Shown piece by piece: positions 1 to 8,623 of a stretch of 13,824 nt of DNA. The notes below the pieces were generated by a model. The model did no database searches. It saw only the letters and a program-made list of their open reading frames with translations, and had not been told where the DNA came from. Location of the stretch: assembly GCA_964586815.1 (NCBI GenBank), contig CAZPIB010000023.1, forward strand, positions 1-13,824. The letters are read 5' to 3'. The stretch is from CAWUJK01 sp964586815 (GTDB taxonomy: Bacteria; Patescibacteriota; Gracilibacteria; BD1-5; UBA6164). The number at the start of each line of letters is the position of its first letter. Positions within the stretch are counted from its first letter, which is position 1. A program made the position numbers and the translations under genes.

Positions 1-7
1 ATACCCT

Positions 8-556
8 CTATATATATATATATATATTTTTTATACTAGAGCCTAAAAACTTTTGTGCTTTTATGATATCTAATCAAGTAGAGTTATCAATTGAAGAAAT
101 ATTAAGAGCTGTATCCCCTGTTACTTTTTTAATTTGCATTAAAGTAGAATCTTTACGTTCTGGAATTATAAATAATATAAATTTAGATTCTACATTTTCA
201 ATAGAAATAGATAAATGAGTATCTCTTTTTATTTTAACTAAATATTTTATATACCAATTAGTATTTTTATCTTTAAAATATGGAGGCATAAAACTAATAT
301 TCTGAACTCAAAGCTTTAATGCTAAAGATACAATTCTATCTACAACTTTTTCATTAATTCATTTTGAAGGAGCCTTTATAGATAAAATCGGTATATTAAA
401 ACTGTTAGATAAAGATAAAACATAGTCTTCATCCCAAAAATCAAAATGATCTTTAAGTAAAACTAGTTCAATTCAATCATAATTTGATTCTTTTGCAAAT
501 TCAAAAATCTTATGTAAACCATATCAATAAAAACTTTTAGTAGATAATAATAGCAT
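8..556 (-). CDS. Sugar phosphate isomerase/epimerase-like TIM-barrel protein, apparently truncated
   Basis: Read with TGA as glycine, this gives 182 residues from an ATG at 556. The N-terminus has the look of the xylose isomerase-like TIM-barrel (AP endonuclease 2) superfamily: a first strand and helix ending in YDGIELVL, then a strand with SIKAP, a helix with DRIVSLALKLGVQNI, and a later SIENV strand. Proteins of this family act on sugar phosphates or on DNA abasic sites; the substrate cannot be told here. Family members are usually 250-300 residues, so the barrel is incomplete. The frame runs into a (TA)n tract at positions 9-27 and ends at a TAG at 8-10, just after the strand IKNIYI. Either the gene is broken there, a repeat-length change has shifted the frame, or the repeat is mis-assembled. 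It lies 79 bases downstream of the tRNA cluster on the same strand, with no terminator visible between, so read-through is possible. The family call is fairly confident; the specific function is unknown. Confidence 0.6.
9..27. repeat. (TA)n microsatellite inside the 3' end of the TIM-barrel gene
   Basis: Nine TA units plus one T. In the minus-strand frame the tract reads alternating Ile and Tyr codons, then a TAG stop. Gain or loss of one TA unit would change the frame and remove this stop, so it could act as a length-variable switch. It could equally be an assembly error at the window edge. Confidence 0.8.
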
Positions 557-635
557 CTTTATTTATTTTAATTTTAAATATATTTTTATATTAACATAAA
601 TAGTATTTTTATACAATTTTATTTTGTTTTTTATA

Positions 636-710
636 TGGTGTCAATGGGTGGATTTGAACCACCGACCACAGGGATATGAATCCTGGGCTCTACCCCTGAG
701 CTACACTGAC
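636..710 (-). tRNA. tRNA-Met (CAT), elongator
   Basis: The reverse strand folds into a cloverleaf. The acceptor arm GTCAGTG pairs with CATTGAC (one G-T pair), the discriminator is A, and CCA is encoded at 636-638. The T arm is GGTGG-TTCAAAT-CCACC. The anticodon loop is TTCATAT, with anticodon CAT. Position 1 pairs normally with position 72, unlike the neighbouring initiator, and the anticodon-arm and T-arm sequences resemble Bacillus elongator Met tRNA. The pair closing the anticodon loop looks like an A-C mismatch. A CAT anticodon could also mark an Ile2 tRNA (lysidine-modified), which is less likely here. Confidence 0.88.
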
Positions 711-781
711 AAGCTATATTTTTATAAAAAAATACAAAGAACAGAGATAAATCTATGAAACTTTGCAATTTAATACTTTAA

Positions 782-856
782 TGGTTGCGGAGATTGGAAT
801 TGAACCAATGATCTACGGGTTATGAGCCCGTCGAGATACCACTTCTCCACCCCGCG
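782..856 (-). tRNA. Initiator tRNA-fMet (CAT)
   Basis: The reverse strand gives acceptor CGCGGGG against CTCCGCA, so the first pair is a C1-A72 mismatch, the hallmark of bacterial initiator tRNA. The anticodon arm is ACGGG-CTCATAA-CCCGT, with the three consecutive G-C pairs also typical of initiators. The discriminator is A and CCA is encoded at 782-784. It is the middle gene of a three-tRNA cluster. Confidence 0.95.
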
Positions 857-867
857 AAATTTTTATA

Positions 868-942
868 TGGTACGGCTACGGAGAATCGAACTCCGGTTAC
901 CTGGATGAAAACCAGAGGTCCTAACCACTAGACGATAGCCGC
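868..942 (-). tRNA. tRNA-Glu (TTC)
   Basis: The reverse strand gives acceptor GCGGCTA against TAGCCGT (the first pair is G-T), the D arm GTCTAGTGGTTAGGAC typical of Glu/Gln tRNAs, anticodon loop TTTTCAT with anticodon TTC, T arm CGGAG-TTCGATT-CTCCG, and an encoded CCA at 868-870. It is the first tRNA transcribed in the cluster. Confidence 0.93.
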
Positions 943-976
943 AAATATATTTTTTTATTTCCAAGAAAGCTAATGC

Positions 977-1003
977 ATTATATTTATATATTTTTTAAGT
1001 CAA
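977..1003 (-). promoter_or_regulatory. Probable promoter of the tRNA cluster
   Basis: On the minus strand a TTGACT box (998-1003) lies 15 bases upstream of a perfect TATAAT (977-982). The -10 box is about 35 bases before the 5' end of tRNA-Glu. The spacer is slightly short for a sigma-70-type promoter; shifting the -35 box by one base gives 16. Confidence 0.6.
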
Positions 1004-1033
1004 ATTTTTTTGGCTCTTTTGTAACTTTCAAAT

Positions 1034-2362
1034 TTAAACAACCCTTAATACTTCTTCAAGAGTTGTAAATCATTTTATAGCTTTTAATATTCAATCTTCC
1101 TTCATAGAAATAAAATCTGCCCTTCTTGCTGATTTTATTATTTCTCAAGAAGATGCCCCTTCTCTTATTAACTCTTTTAAATTTTCATTAATTGTAATTA
1201 TTTCAAATAATCAAATTCTTCCTGAATATCAGCTATTATTACACTTATCACATCATTTAGCATTATATATTTTTGTATTATCAGGAGAGACTCATTTTAT
1301 TCAAACATCATTTAGCATATTTTTTATTATTAAAGTATCAGCAATAGTTTTTTCTTTTTCTTGTTTACAATTTTCACAAATTTTTCTCACTAATCTTTGA
1401 GCAATAATAGTATCAAGTGCTGAAGCTATTATATATGGCTTTAATCACATATTTATAATTCTATCTAATGTCCCAGATGCACTTTTTGTATGCAAAGTTG
1501 ATAAAACTAAATGTCATGTAAGACTAGCTTGAATAGCTGTATCAAGAGTAGTTTTTCATCTAATTTCTCATACCATTATAATATCTGGATCTTGCCTAAG
1601 AAGTGAATTTAAACCTGTTTCAAAAGTAAATCATGAATTTTCATCTATTTCAGACTGAATAACTCAATCTAGTTCATACTCAATAGGATCCTCTAATGTA
1701 ATTATTTTTTTATTCGGAGTATTTAACTGGTTTAAAATAGTATAAAGAGTTGTGGTTTTTCATGATCCAGTTGGTCCTGTAACAAGAATCATTCAACTAT
1801 TTTTAGAGATAGCTTTTTTAATCATTCTTTTTGATGTCCAATAAAAACCTAAATCTTCGAAATTCACAATTGCTTTTGAGCTATCTAAAAGTCTACAGAC
1901 AATATTTTCTCAATATTTTGTTGGAAGAGTAGAAACCCTTACATCAAGTTTTTTTTCTCAAGACCTTCACTTTAATTTTATTTTTAAATCATATTTTCAA
2001 TCTTGAGGAATATTTATTATATTTAATTTTAAACTTGCTGAATATTTCAGTCTCTCTAATATAGATTTATACTCACTTTTATTTAAAATAAAAATATGTA
2101 CTAAAATTCAATCTATCCTAAACCTAATAATTATATCTTTTTCATATACTTCAAAATGAATATCAGAAGCACCTAAGTACAAAGCTCAAATTGTTAAATC
2201 ATAAAGAGCTTTATCTGTTTGTCTATCAGTTAAAGCTTTTTTTACTTGTTTTTCAATTTTAATAAACTTATTAGAAAATATATCAGATTTAACTTCAGAT
2301 TCAAGTATTTTTTCTTTAAGTTTTTTATTAATTATATTTTGTGATTTTGTTTTTATAGGCAT
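1034..2362 (-). CDS. pilB: Type IV pilus / type II secretion assembly ATPase, PilB/GspE family
   Basis: 442 residues with TGA as Gly. PilB/GspE hexamers hydrolyse ATP at the cytoplasmic face of the inner membrane to drive pilin polymerisation. An N2-type domain holds GASDIHFEVYE (about 64-74) and RVSTLPTKYGENIVCRLLD (about 142-160). Then come Walker A GPTGSGKTTT (about 196-205), the Asp box EDPIEYELDG, Walker B RQDPDIIMVGEIR, and the His box TGHLVLSTLHT. A tetracysteine zinc motif follows (CENC and CDKC), then GRIGLFEI. The protein lacks the N1 domain of full-length PilB and is shorter than usual. The Asp that normally follows GEIR is Gly (a TGA codon), which is unusual. The ATG at 2362 is chosen; a TTG at 2431 would add 23 residues. 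Its divergent neighbour looks like a pilus accessory protein. PilB versus GspE cannot be separated; twitching ATPase PilT is less likely because it lacks the zinc motif. Confidence 0.9.
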
Positions 2363-2390
2363 AATATTTTGTATTTTTTTATAGCTACTA

Positions 2391-2408
2391 TATAATATAT
2401 TTATTATA
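2391..2408. promoter_or_regulatory. Overlapping divergent -10 boxes between pilB and the 2426 gene
   Basis: A plus-strand TATAAT (2391-2396) sits 29 bases before the GTG start at 2426. A minus-strand TATAAT (2403-2408) sits 40 bases before the pilB ATG. No convincing -35 boxes are visible, and such hexamers are frequent by chance in DNA this AT-rich. Confidence 0.35.
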
Positions 2409-2425
2409 TCATAAATTAATATATA

Positions 2426-2974
2426 GTGCAAAAAATAACAAAAAAAGCTTCTATTTTAATTTGGTCAATTTTTTTAAGTTTAATAATATCTATTAGTTTT
2501 TTAAGTATTTCTACAAAAATTACTAAAAATTTACAAAACTCTACTAATTTAAATAAAAATTTAAAAGAAAATAATAAAATACAAAATATTTTAAAATCAT
2601 CTCAAAATAATACTGAATCTATATGAAATACAAATATATATATTGAGAATTCAAAACTTCAAAAAACTTTGAAAAATACTGAAATATATACTATTCTCTT
2701 TCCTAATCAATCAGAAATAAGTTTAGAATTAAAAAACAATTGAATTATTTTTTATAATACTTGATGAACTAATACATGAATTTTAAGTTGATCAAATACA
2801 GTAATTGAAACTATTATCAATTCTGGAAATAGTCTAACTTTAGAAAACTTTTCTTGATATTCTAAATTTGAATTAATTTCTAATAATAAATTTGTAATAC
2901 CGATAAAAAACTATAAAATTATAAAAGAAATTTGAAATAAAGAAGTTATAAAATCTTTTTGACAAATAAAATAA
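2426..2974 (+). CDS. Single-pass membrane protein, possible pilin accessory (PilX-like N-terminus)
   Basis: 182 residues with TGA as Gly, starting at GTG 2426. The only in-frame alternatives lie inside the membrane segment, and a TAA stands three codons upstream. Residues 6-27 are a hydrophobic segment preceded by lysines (KITKKASILIW then ISISFLSIST). The rest is predicted exported: first a polar, Asn/Lys-rich linker, then a probably beta-rich part with many Gly, Ser and Thr residues (NNGIIFYNTGGTNTG). The shape, a short basic tip then a hydrophobic helix then an extracytoplasmic domain, resembles PilX-type minor pilins or pseudopilins. The Glu at position 5 of true pilins and a clear prepilin peptidase site are missing. 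It is divergent from the pilus ATPase and 7 bases ahead of a secreted-protein gene, presumably in one operon. The role is inferred only from shape and neighbourhood. Confidence 0.65.
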
Positions 2975-2981
2975 TAAAAAA

Positions 2982-3806
2982 ATGAGAAATAAAATTATAT
3001 CTTTTGTATTAATCATGGTAATGATATTATCAAATATTACAGTTTTAGCTTGAGAATCAGAAAAAAGTATTTTAAAATGTATAGATAAGCAGTGATTTGA
3101 ATTATATAAATGCCAAAAAAGAGAAATTTGTCAAACAGCAGAATACTGACAATCAAAAGAAAAAATTACAAAATTAGAAAAACAATATAAAAAAGATACA
3201 ACTTTTGAAGAAGCTAAAAAAATATACTCATATAATCAAAATAGAATTTATAATTGTGCTATATTAAATTCTCAAGAGAAAGCATTTAATGATTTAATTA
3301 TAAGGTTAGTTAATTTAACTGACAAAACAGGAATACTAAAATCAAGAATAGTTCCTAGGATAAATTCAAAAAAAGAAAAAATCAAAAAAATTAAAGAAAA
3401 ACATCAGTGTAAAGATGTAAAAGAAAAATCAAAAATCAAAAAAATTGTTTTAGATCAAACAACACTAGAATTATGCTACTATAAATTCTTTTTAGAATAT
3501 TTAAAAAAGCAAAACTTAAATAATTTAGCAAAAAATTTTCCTAAAGAAAAAAGTGAAATATCTGCACTAGAATTATCTTTAAGAATTACTGCAAATAATA
3601 ATAAAATTGATGAGGAAATTAGTAGATCTATTTCATTATATTCTACAGTTTTTGAAACTTATATTCAGTATGATAGTTTTTTTAAAATTCACATTATTCT
3701 AAAGATTTTAAAAGAAAATTATAGAATACTAAGAAATAAATTATATAAAACACTTCATCCAATTAATCAAGTTATTTACAAAATTATTAATGCACAAAGT
3801 AGATAA
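2982..3806 (+). CDS. Secreted six-cysteine protein of unknown function
   Basis: 274 residues with TGA as Gly. The N-terminus MRNKIISFVLIMVMILSN followed by ITVLAGES is a clear signal peptide with a likely cleavage after LA-G or nearby. The mature part is highly charged, Lys/Glu-rich and probably helical. It carries six cysteines: four within the first hundred residues (LKCIDK, YKCQK, EICQT, YNCAIL) and two further on (HQCKDV, ELCYYK). An even number in an exported protein suggests disulfides. It starts 7 bases after the preceding gene, so the two are probably co-transcribed with it. I do not recognise the family. Location beside a PilB-like ATPase suggests a cell-surface or periplasmic role, which is inference. 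It ends 9 bases before the convergent stop of recJ. Confidence 0.7.
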
Positions 3807-3821
3807 AATATTTAATTATCT
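3801..3821. terminator. Possible shared hairpin between convergent gene ends
   Basis: AGATAA and TTATCT form a 6-base stem with a 9-base AT loop. The stem contains the stop codons of both convergent genes (3804-3806 plus strand, 3816-3818 minus strand). It has no GC content to speak of and only weak T runs, so it is a low-confidence bidirectional terminator. Confidence 0.28.
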
Positions 3822-5477
3822 CAAAATGATATCTATAATTTTTAACATCAAATTCTTCTTTCCCATCCAATTATCTTCTGATATATCAAAAATCAAATCT
3901 AGTTTTTTTCAATCTCTAATTCATCTTTTGATTTCTTCATAAAAATCTCACATATAAAAAGCAAACATTTTAAATCAATGATTTGTTGTAAATTTTAAAT
4001 GATCTCTTGATTTATTTCAAAGAATGCTTATTTTTGAACCTTGTAAATTTTCCAGCATAAAAACTGGTTTTAAATTTCAGATTCAAAAAGGTTTAAATTT
4101 ATTTATTTTTTTAAAAAAGTTAAATCATAATTCATCTAATTTAACTATTTTTGTAATTTCTATAGATTTTATTTCTTTTGAAAAATCTTGTTTATTTACA
4201 TCAGACAAAATACTTGACTTAAACTTAGAAAATTTACTTTTTTCAATACTAAAGCCTGCAGCTTGTTTATGACCTCAAAAAGATATAAATATCTTTTTTC
4301 TTTTTTCTAAAATATCTATTATAGAAAAGTATTCCGGAGACCTACAAGAAGCTATATATTTTCAATTTTCTTCTTTTAAAGCTATACAAGGCTTGAAGTA
4401 TTTTTCAGTAATCCTACCTGCAACTATACCCATAATACCAAGTGGTACATCTTTTGAAATATAAAATAATATATTATCTTTATTATTTATCTTATTCTCT
4501 GCTTCTTCATAAAATTGTTTTGTAAGAAATTTTCTTTTTTGATTTAAATCTTCTATTTGTCTAAGAGTTTGTTCTACTGAATCAGTTTGATTTAATATTA
4601 AATTTACAGCTTTATATGGACTATCCATTCTTCCTGCTGCATTTAATCTTGGTCAAATTATAAAACCAAAAATATCAGCATCTAAATCTGTATTTAAATG
4701 ATCTTTTAAAAGTGCTCTTATTCCTCTAGATCTAGAATTTTTAACTTGAGCAAGTCCAAGTTCTACAATTACTCTATTTTCTCAAGTCAAGACCATACAA
4801 TCTGCAACTGTTCCAATTGCACAAATATCAATACTTTCAGTTAAATATTGTTTATACTCTTCAAATTCAAGATACTCTTTAGCTAAAGCTTGCATAAGCT
4901 TAAAAGCAACTCAGGCTCATGCTAAATTTTTATATGGATAATTGCAGTCTGATCTTTTTGGATTTATAATTGCAATAGCTTCTTTTGAAATTATATCAGG
5001 AACAAAGTGATGATCTGTAATAATAATATCTACTCATATAGATTTTGCATATTTAATTATTTCTAAATCTCTAGTACCACAATCAACAGTTATAATAAGA
5101 CTTACTCAAAGCTCTTTTGCCTCATCAATAAAATAATTTTTAAGTCAATAACCATCAAGTACCCTATCTGGCAGTCTATAACTTACTTTTAATCAAATTT
5201 TTGTAAAAAAATGCACCAAAATACTTGTACTAGTTACTCAATCAACATCATAATCTCAAAAAATAAAAACTTTTTGTTTTTTTGAGTGAGCTATTTTTAT
5301 TCTATCAACTGCTTTTTGCATATCCAAAAAAAGATATGGATCATGTAGAGAATCCAAGTTACTAGCTAGAAATTCTTTTGAGCTAAATCTAGATCTTAAA
5401 ATATCTTCTATATTTTTATTTTTTGTAGATATATCATATTTTATGATATTTCATTTAATTGATTTTTGTTTTTTCAT
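3816..5477 (-). CDS. recJ: Single-stranded-DNA-specific exonuclease RecJ
   Basis: 553 residues with TGA as Gly, close to the bacterial RecJ norm of about 550-580. RecJ degrades single-stranded DNA 5' to 3' in recombination and repair. The DHH phosphoesterase core is complete: GDYDVDGVTS (about 74-83), TVDCGT (about 130-135), TDHH (about 154-157), IGTVADCMVLTGENR (about 221-235) and IGPRLNAAGR (about 274-283). The DHHA1 domain follows with ISKDVPLGIMGIVAGR and the signature GGHKQAAGFS (about 400-409), then an OB-like C-terminus ending in WMGKKNLMLKIIDI. Several glycines of these motifs are TGA-coded, including the first of GGHKQ, so the reading depends on code 25. It starts 21 bases after the stop of the pyruvyl transferase gene on the same strand, so the two are likely co-transcribed. 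No ribosome binding site is visible before the ATG. Confidence 0.96.
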
Positions 5478-5498
5478 TTAAAGTTTTTATAAAAAATA

Positions 5499-6536
5499 TT
5501 ATTTTAATTCACTTAAAATCTCACTTGTCTTTTTACTATAACTAATTCATACAAAAGGAATTTCATAAACCTGAGAAAGTATGATGGAATGTAGTCTTTG
5601 AGCAAAAATGATATCAACTTTTTTTTCTCAATACATATTATAGGTATTAAGCATATTTTTTGTAATTTCTACATTTACAGTTTTACTTTGTATGTGTTTC
5701 ATCCAGGCAAAATCATTTGATAGAATATCAGTTTTATGAAAAGAGTGTGGAAGAAGAATAACTTTTGCTCATTTTTTTTGTATTATTTCAATAATTTCTT
5801 TCATTAGTAAAATTTCCATTTCTGGATTTAAATTTTTTGTTAAATATCAACTTCTAAAAGCAATTCAAACTTTTTTTCCTTCAAATACTATATCTTCTAA
5901 GTCATTTTTTGTAAATTTTTTTAATATTTTTTTTATACTTACTTTTTTATTTAAAATTTCTTCAATTTTTTCTCAATTATCTAAAAATACTGGATCATAT
6001 TTTTTTAAAATATTTTTAATACCTAAATCTTCTAAAACTTTTTTTGAATAATTATCTCTAACCTCAATTATATTTCTTTTTCCTGAAAATATTTTTTTAA
6101 TTTTTAAAAATGACTCCTGCTTTTTTATACTTAATCAAATTCTAAAAAAATATATTTTTTTTAGAAAGAATTTAAAAAAATGTATTCTAAAAATCCATAA
6201 ATCAAGTGGATTTTTTTTACTTCCTTCTTCATTATCAAAGAATAATCCTCATCATCAAATAACAATTAAATCAGATAAAATAGTATATTTTAAAAATACA
6301 AAAAAATTAAAAATATTTTTATAAATATTTTTAGGATTTTTAAATCATAGTGGAAAATATTGCTTATACTCAATATCTTCTGCCTCATAAAATATATCTT
6401 CTAAGTCATAAGAAAAAACTATAAATGTGGGATTTTTAGATTTATATTTTTCTCTAAAAAATTTTATCTCATTTTTCAGGATTAACTCATCTCATAAATT
6501 ATGAGAGCCAATTGATGCAAATATTGAAATTATCAC
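5499..6536 (-). CDS. Polysaccharide pyruvyl transferase family protein (CsaB-like)
   Basis: 345 residues with TGA as Gly. The family transfers pyruvate from phosphoenolpyruvate to a sugar in a cell-wall or surface polysaccharide; in Bacillus, CsaB pyruvylates the polymer that anchors S-layer proteins. Sequence landmarks in order are IFASIGSHNLGDELIL at the N-terminus, LSDLIVIGGGGLFFDN near residue 95, VRDNYSKKVLEDLGI, an interdomain KVGIAFRSGYL, ILLPHSFHK, and near the C-terminus FAQRLHSIILSQ and PFVGISYSKK. The GTG at 6536 is chosen because the family motif begins right after it and an in-frame TAA stands four codons upstream. The acceptor sugar cannot be told from sequence. The pairing with recJ downstream is probably only transcriptional. 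A good promoter lies about 100 bases upstream. Confidence 0.85.
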
Positions 6537-6623
6537 TTTATTTCTATTTTAAATGTAATTCAAAGTCATTTAAGAATCTTTGATAAAATAATAATACTTA
6601 ATAAAAAAATATAAAGCTTCTTA

Positions 6624-6678
6624 ATATATTTTTTATTATAATAAAAGCACTATATTTATCAAATTCTTTTTAAGAGAA
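6624..6678. repeat. Left copy of a 55-base sequence flanking the scaffold gap
   Basis: These 55 bases are identical, base for base, to 6779-6833 on the other side of the run of Ns. See the gap entry: the most economical reading is an assembly overlap, with one true copy in the genome. Confidence 0.95.
6635..6662 (-). promoter_or_regulatory. Probable promoter of the pyruvyl transferase-recJ unit
   Basis: On the minus strand TTGATA (6657-6662) stands 16 bases upstream of a perfect TATAAT (6635-6640), one of the best promoter matches in the window. It implies a leader of about 90 bases before the GTG at 6536, in which I see no riboswitch-like structure. The same promoter is repeated at 6790-6817 in the right copy of the gap-flanking sequence. 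Confidence 0.55.
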
Positions 6679-6778
6679 NNNNNNNNNNNNNNNNNNNNNN
6701 NNNNNNNNNNNNNNNNNNNNNNNNNNNNNNNNNNNNNNNNNNNNNNNNNNNNNNNNNNNNNNNNNNNNNNNNNNNNNN
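6679..6778. other. Scaffold gap (100 Ns)
   Basis: Exactly 100 Ns between two identical 55-base flanks. A round gap length is usual scaffolding filler. A flank overlap of this size is what k-mer assemblers leave when adjacent contig ends share a k-mer. The stretch 6537-6913 as a whole holds no gene: only the promoter, this gap and the comM terminator. Confidence 0.95.
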
Positions 6779-6833
6779 ATATATTTTTTATTATAATAAA
6801 AGCACTATATTTATCAAATTCTTTTTAAGAGAA
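6779..6833. repeat. Right copy of the 55-base gap-flanking sequence
   Basis: Identical to 6624-6678, including the promoter-like TATCAA and ATTATA boxes. It ends where unique sequence resumes at 6834. Confidence 0.95.
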
Positions 6834-6895
6834 TGTAACTTTTCAAAGTTAAAATGTCACCTTTTTACAAAGTAGAAATATTATTTATGTATTAA

Positions 6896-6922
6896 AATAA
6901 TTAAGTATAAAACTTAATTATT
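6896..6922 (-). terminator. Terminator hairpin at the comM 3' end
   Basis: AATAATTAAG and CTTAATTATT form a perfect 10-base stem with a 7-base loop. The stem includes the comM stop codon (6914-6916) and the last two Asn codons. On the minus strand it is followed by a T-rich stretch (TTAATAC), and on the plus strand by ACTTTTTC. It is AT-only except for one pair, so strength is uncertain. Confidence 0.5.
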
Positions 6923-8452
6923 ACTTTTTCTAAAACTCAAAGCCTCTAAAATATGTTCTTTTTCTATATTTTCTTTTCACTTTAAATCTGCAATAGTTCT
7001 TGAAAGTTTTAGTATTCTAAAATATGCTCTTGCTGAAAGTCATAAGTTTCTAACTGCTTGTTTTAAAATTAAATTAGTTTCTGAATCTAGAATACAAAAC
7101 TTATTTATTTCTTTGCTTCACATTTCTGAATTACTAGTAATCTTAAATAAAGAAAATCTATTTAATTGAATAATTTTTGCTTTTTCTACTCTTTTTTTAA
7201 TTTCTTTTGAGCTTTCTGAATCATAACTTTCTCAAACTTTTAGTGTTTCTGTTTTTACTTTTGGAACTTCTATAAAAATATCAACCCTATCAAGAAGTGG
7301 TCAAGATAATCTTGATCTATAATTTTCTACTTGTCTTGAACTACATATACATTCTTTTTCTGGATCTGTAAAATATCAGCAAGGACAAGGGTTCATAGCT
7401 CAAACTAAAGAAAATTTTGCTGGATAATTATATGTAGCATTTACTCTATTTATTGTAATTTCTCAATCTTCTAATGGTTGTCTTAAAACTTCCAAAACTG
7501 ATTTTTCAAATTCTAAAATTTCATCTAAAAATAAGACTCATTTATGAGCAAGGCTTATTTCTCATGGTTTTGCATTTCTTCAACCTCAAACAATTGAAAC
7601 ACTTGAGGCTGTATGATGAATTGTTCTAAAGGGTCTTTTTCTGATTATTGGATTTTTACTTGATAAAAGTCATGAGATCGAATAAATTTTTGAAACCTCA
7701 ATAGCTTCATCAATTGTTAAATCTGGCAAAATTCAAGAAAAAGATTTAGCAAGCATTGTTTTTCAAGAGCCAGGAGGACCATCCATAATAATATTATGTC
7801 ATCCTGATGCTGCTATTTCCAATGCTCTTTTTGCTTGCTGTTGACCTAAAATATATTTAAAATCATACTTATCATCTAATTTATCTCACATAAGATTACT
7901 AAATTTCTTAAAATCTAACTTTTCCTCTGGAATAATTTCCTTTTCTCAATTTAGCATTTTTATAAGTTCTTCTAAGTTTTCAATTGAAATAACATCAATT
8001 CAAGGAATAATAGAAGCTTCCAAAGAATTTTCTTTTGGAATAAAAATTCTTTTAAATCATTTTTCTTTTGCTCAAATTGTTGATGGAAGTATAGAATTTA
8101 CTTTTCTGACTCTAGAATCAAGAGATAGCTCTCATAAAAAAATAGAATTTTTTACAAACTTCTCATTTATAAATCCTCCATTTAATAATATTCAAATTGC
8201 TATTGGTAAATCAAAACTTGGTCAACTTTTTCTAGTATCAGCTGGAGCCAAATTCACTGTAATTCTTTTCATTGGAAGCTTATTGCCAGCTGACTTAAGT
8301 GCTGATTTTAATCTTTCTTTACTTTCTTGAATTCCTTGATCAGCTAAACCAACTATTGAAAAAGCTGGAAGACCATTATTTATATCAACCTCTATTTCTA
8401 TTAAATCTGAATTTAATCAATTCACTGTTATACTATTTATTTTTGCTATCAT
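6914..8452 (-). CDS. comM: ComM/YifB family magnesium chelatase-like AAA+ helicase
   Basis: 512 residues with TGA as Gly, matching the usual length of about 505. ComM is a hexameric branch-migration helicase that promotes integration of incoming DNA during natural transformation. The N-terminal domain shows MIAKINSITVNGL, FSIVGLADQGIQESKERLKSALK and RITVNLAPADTRKSGPSFDLPIAIGIL. The AAA+ module has Walker A GPPGSGKT (about 225-232, its fifth residue TGA-coded), then HHTASSVSIVG and FDEILEFEKSVLEVLRQPL. The conserved MNPCPCGYF and RQVENYRSRLSGPLLDRVDI segments and the C-terminal lid with ADLKGKENIEKEHILEAL follow. The zinc-type cysteines are present. The ATG at 8452 fits the family start. Together with a type IV pilus ATPase and recJ in the window, it would be consistent with DNA uptake, but each is also widely conserved on its own. 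Confidence 0.96.
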
Positions 8453-8589
8453 GTCTTATCTATTATTATGTAAAAATAACTATATACTCTTTTTTTTATC
8501 TAGAGTAATAAGTTTAATATAAATATATACTTTATATATCCTTATTATATACTTTTTATTTTTATGTCAAATTTTTTTATTTTTTACAT

Positions 8590-8615
8590 AAAAAAAGATG
8601 TATCAAAGATACACC
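8590..8615 (-). terminator. Rho-independent terminator of the dUTPase gene
   Basis: On the minus strand TGTATC and GATACA form a 6-base stem around a 3-base loop, extended by one mismatch and a further G-C pair. Within two bases a run of seven Ts follows. It starts 9 bases after the dUTPase stop at 8624-8626. Confidence 0.65.
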
Positions 8616-8623
8616 TATATATA

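Noticed and set aside
74..289. Short standard-code ORFs as separate small proteins (also 2186-2431, 4362-4628, 8792-9181, 9910-10113)
   Set aside because: Each is a piece of a longer gene cut at TGA or at an internal Met; with TGA as glycine they merge into the TIM-barrel, PilB, RecJ, dUTPase and EngB genes.
6537..6634. Riboswitch or structured leader before the pyruvyl transferase gene
   Set aside because: The leader of about 90 bases is AT-rich with no multi-helix fold or conserved aptamer core that I can recognise.
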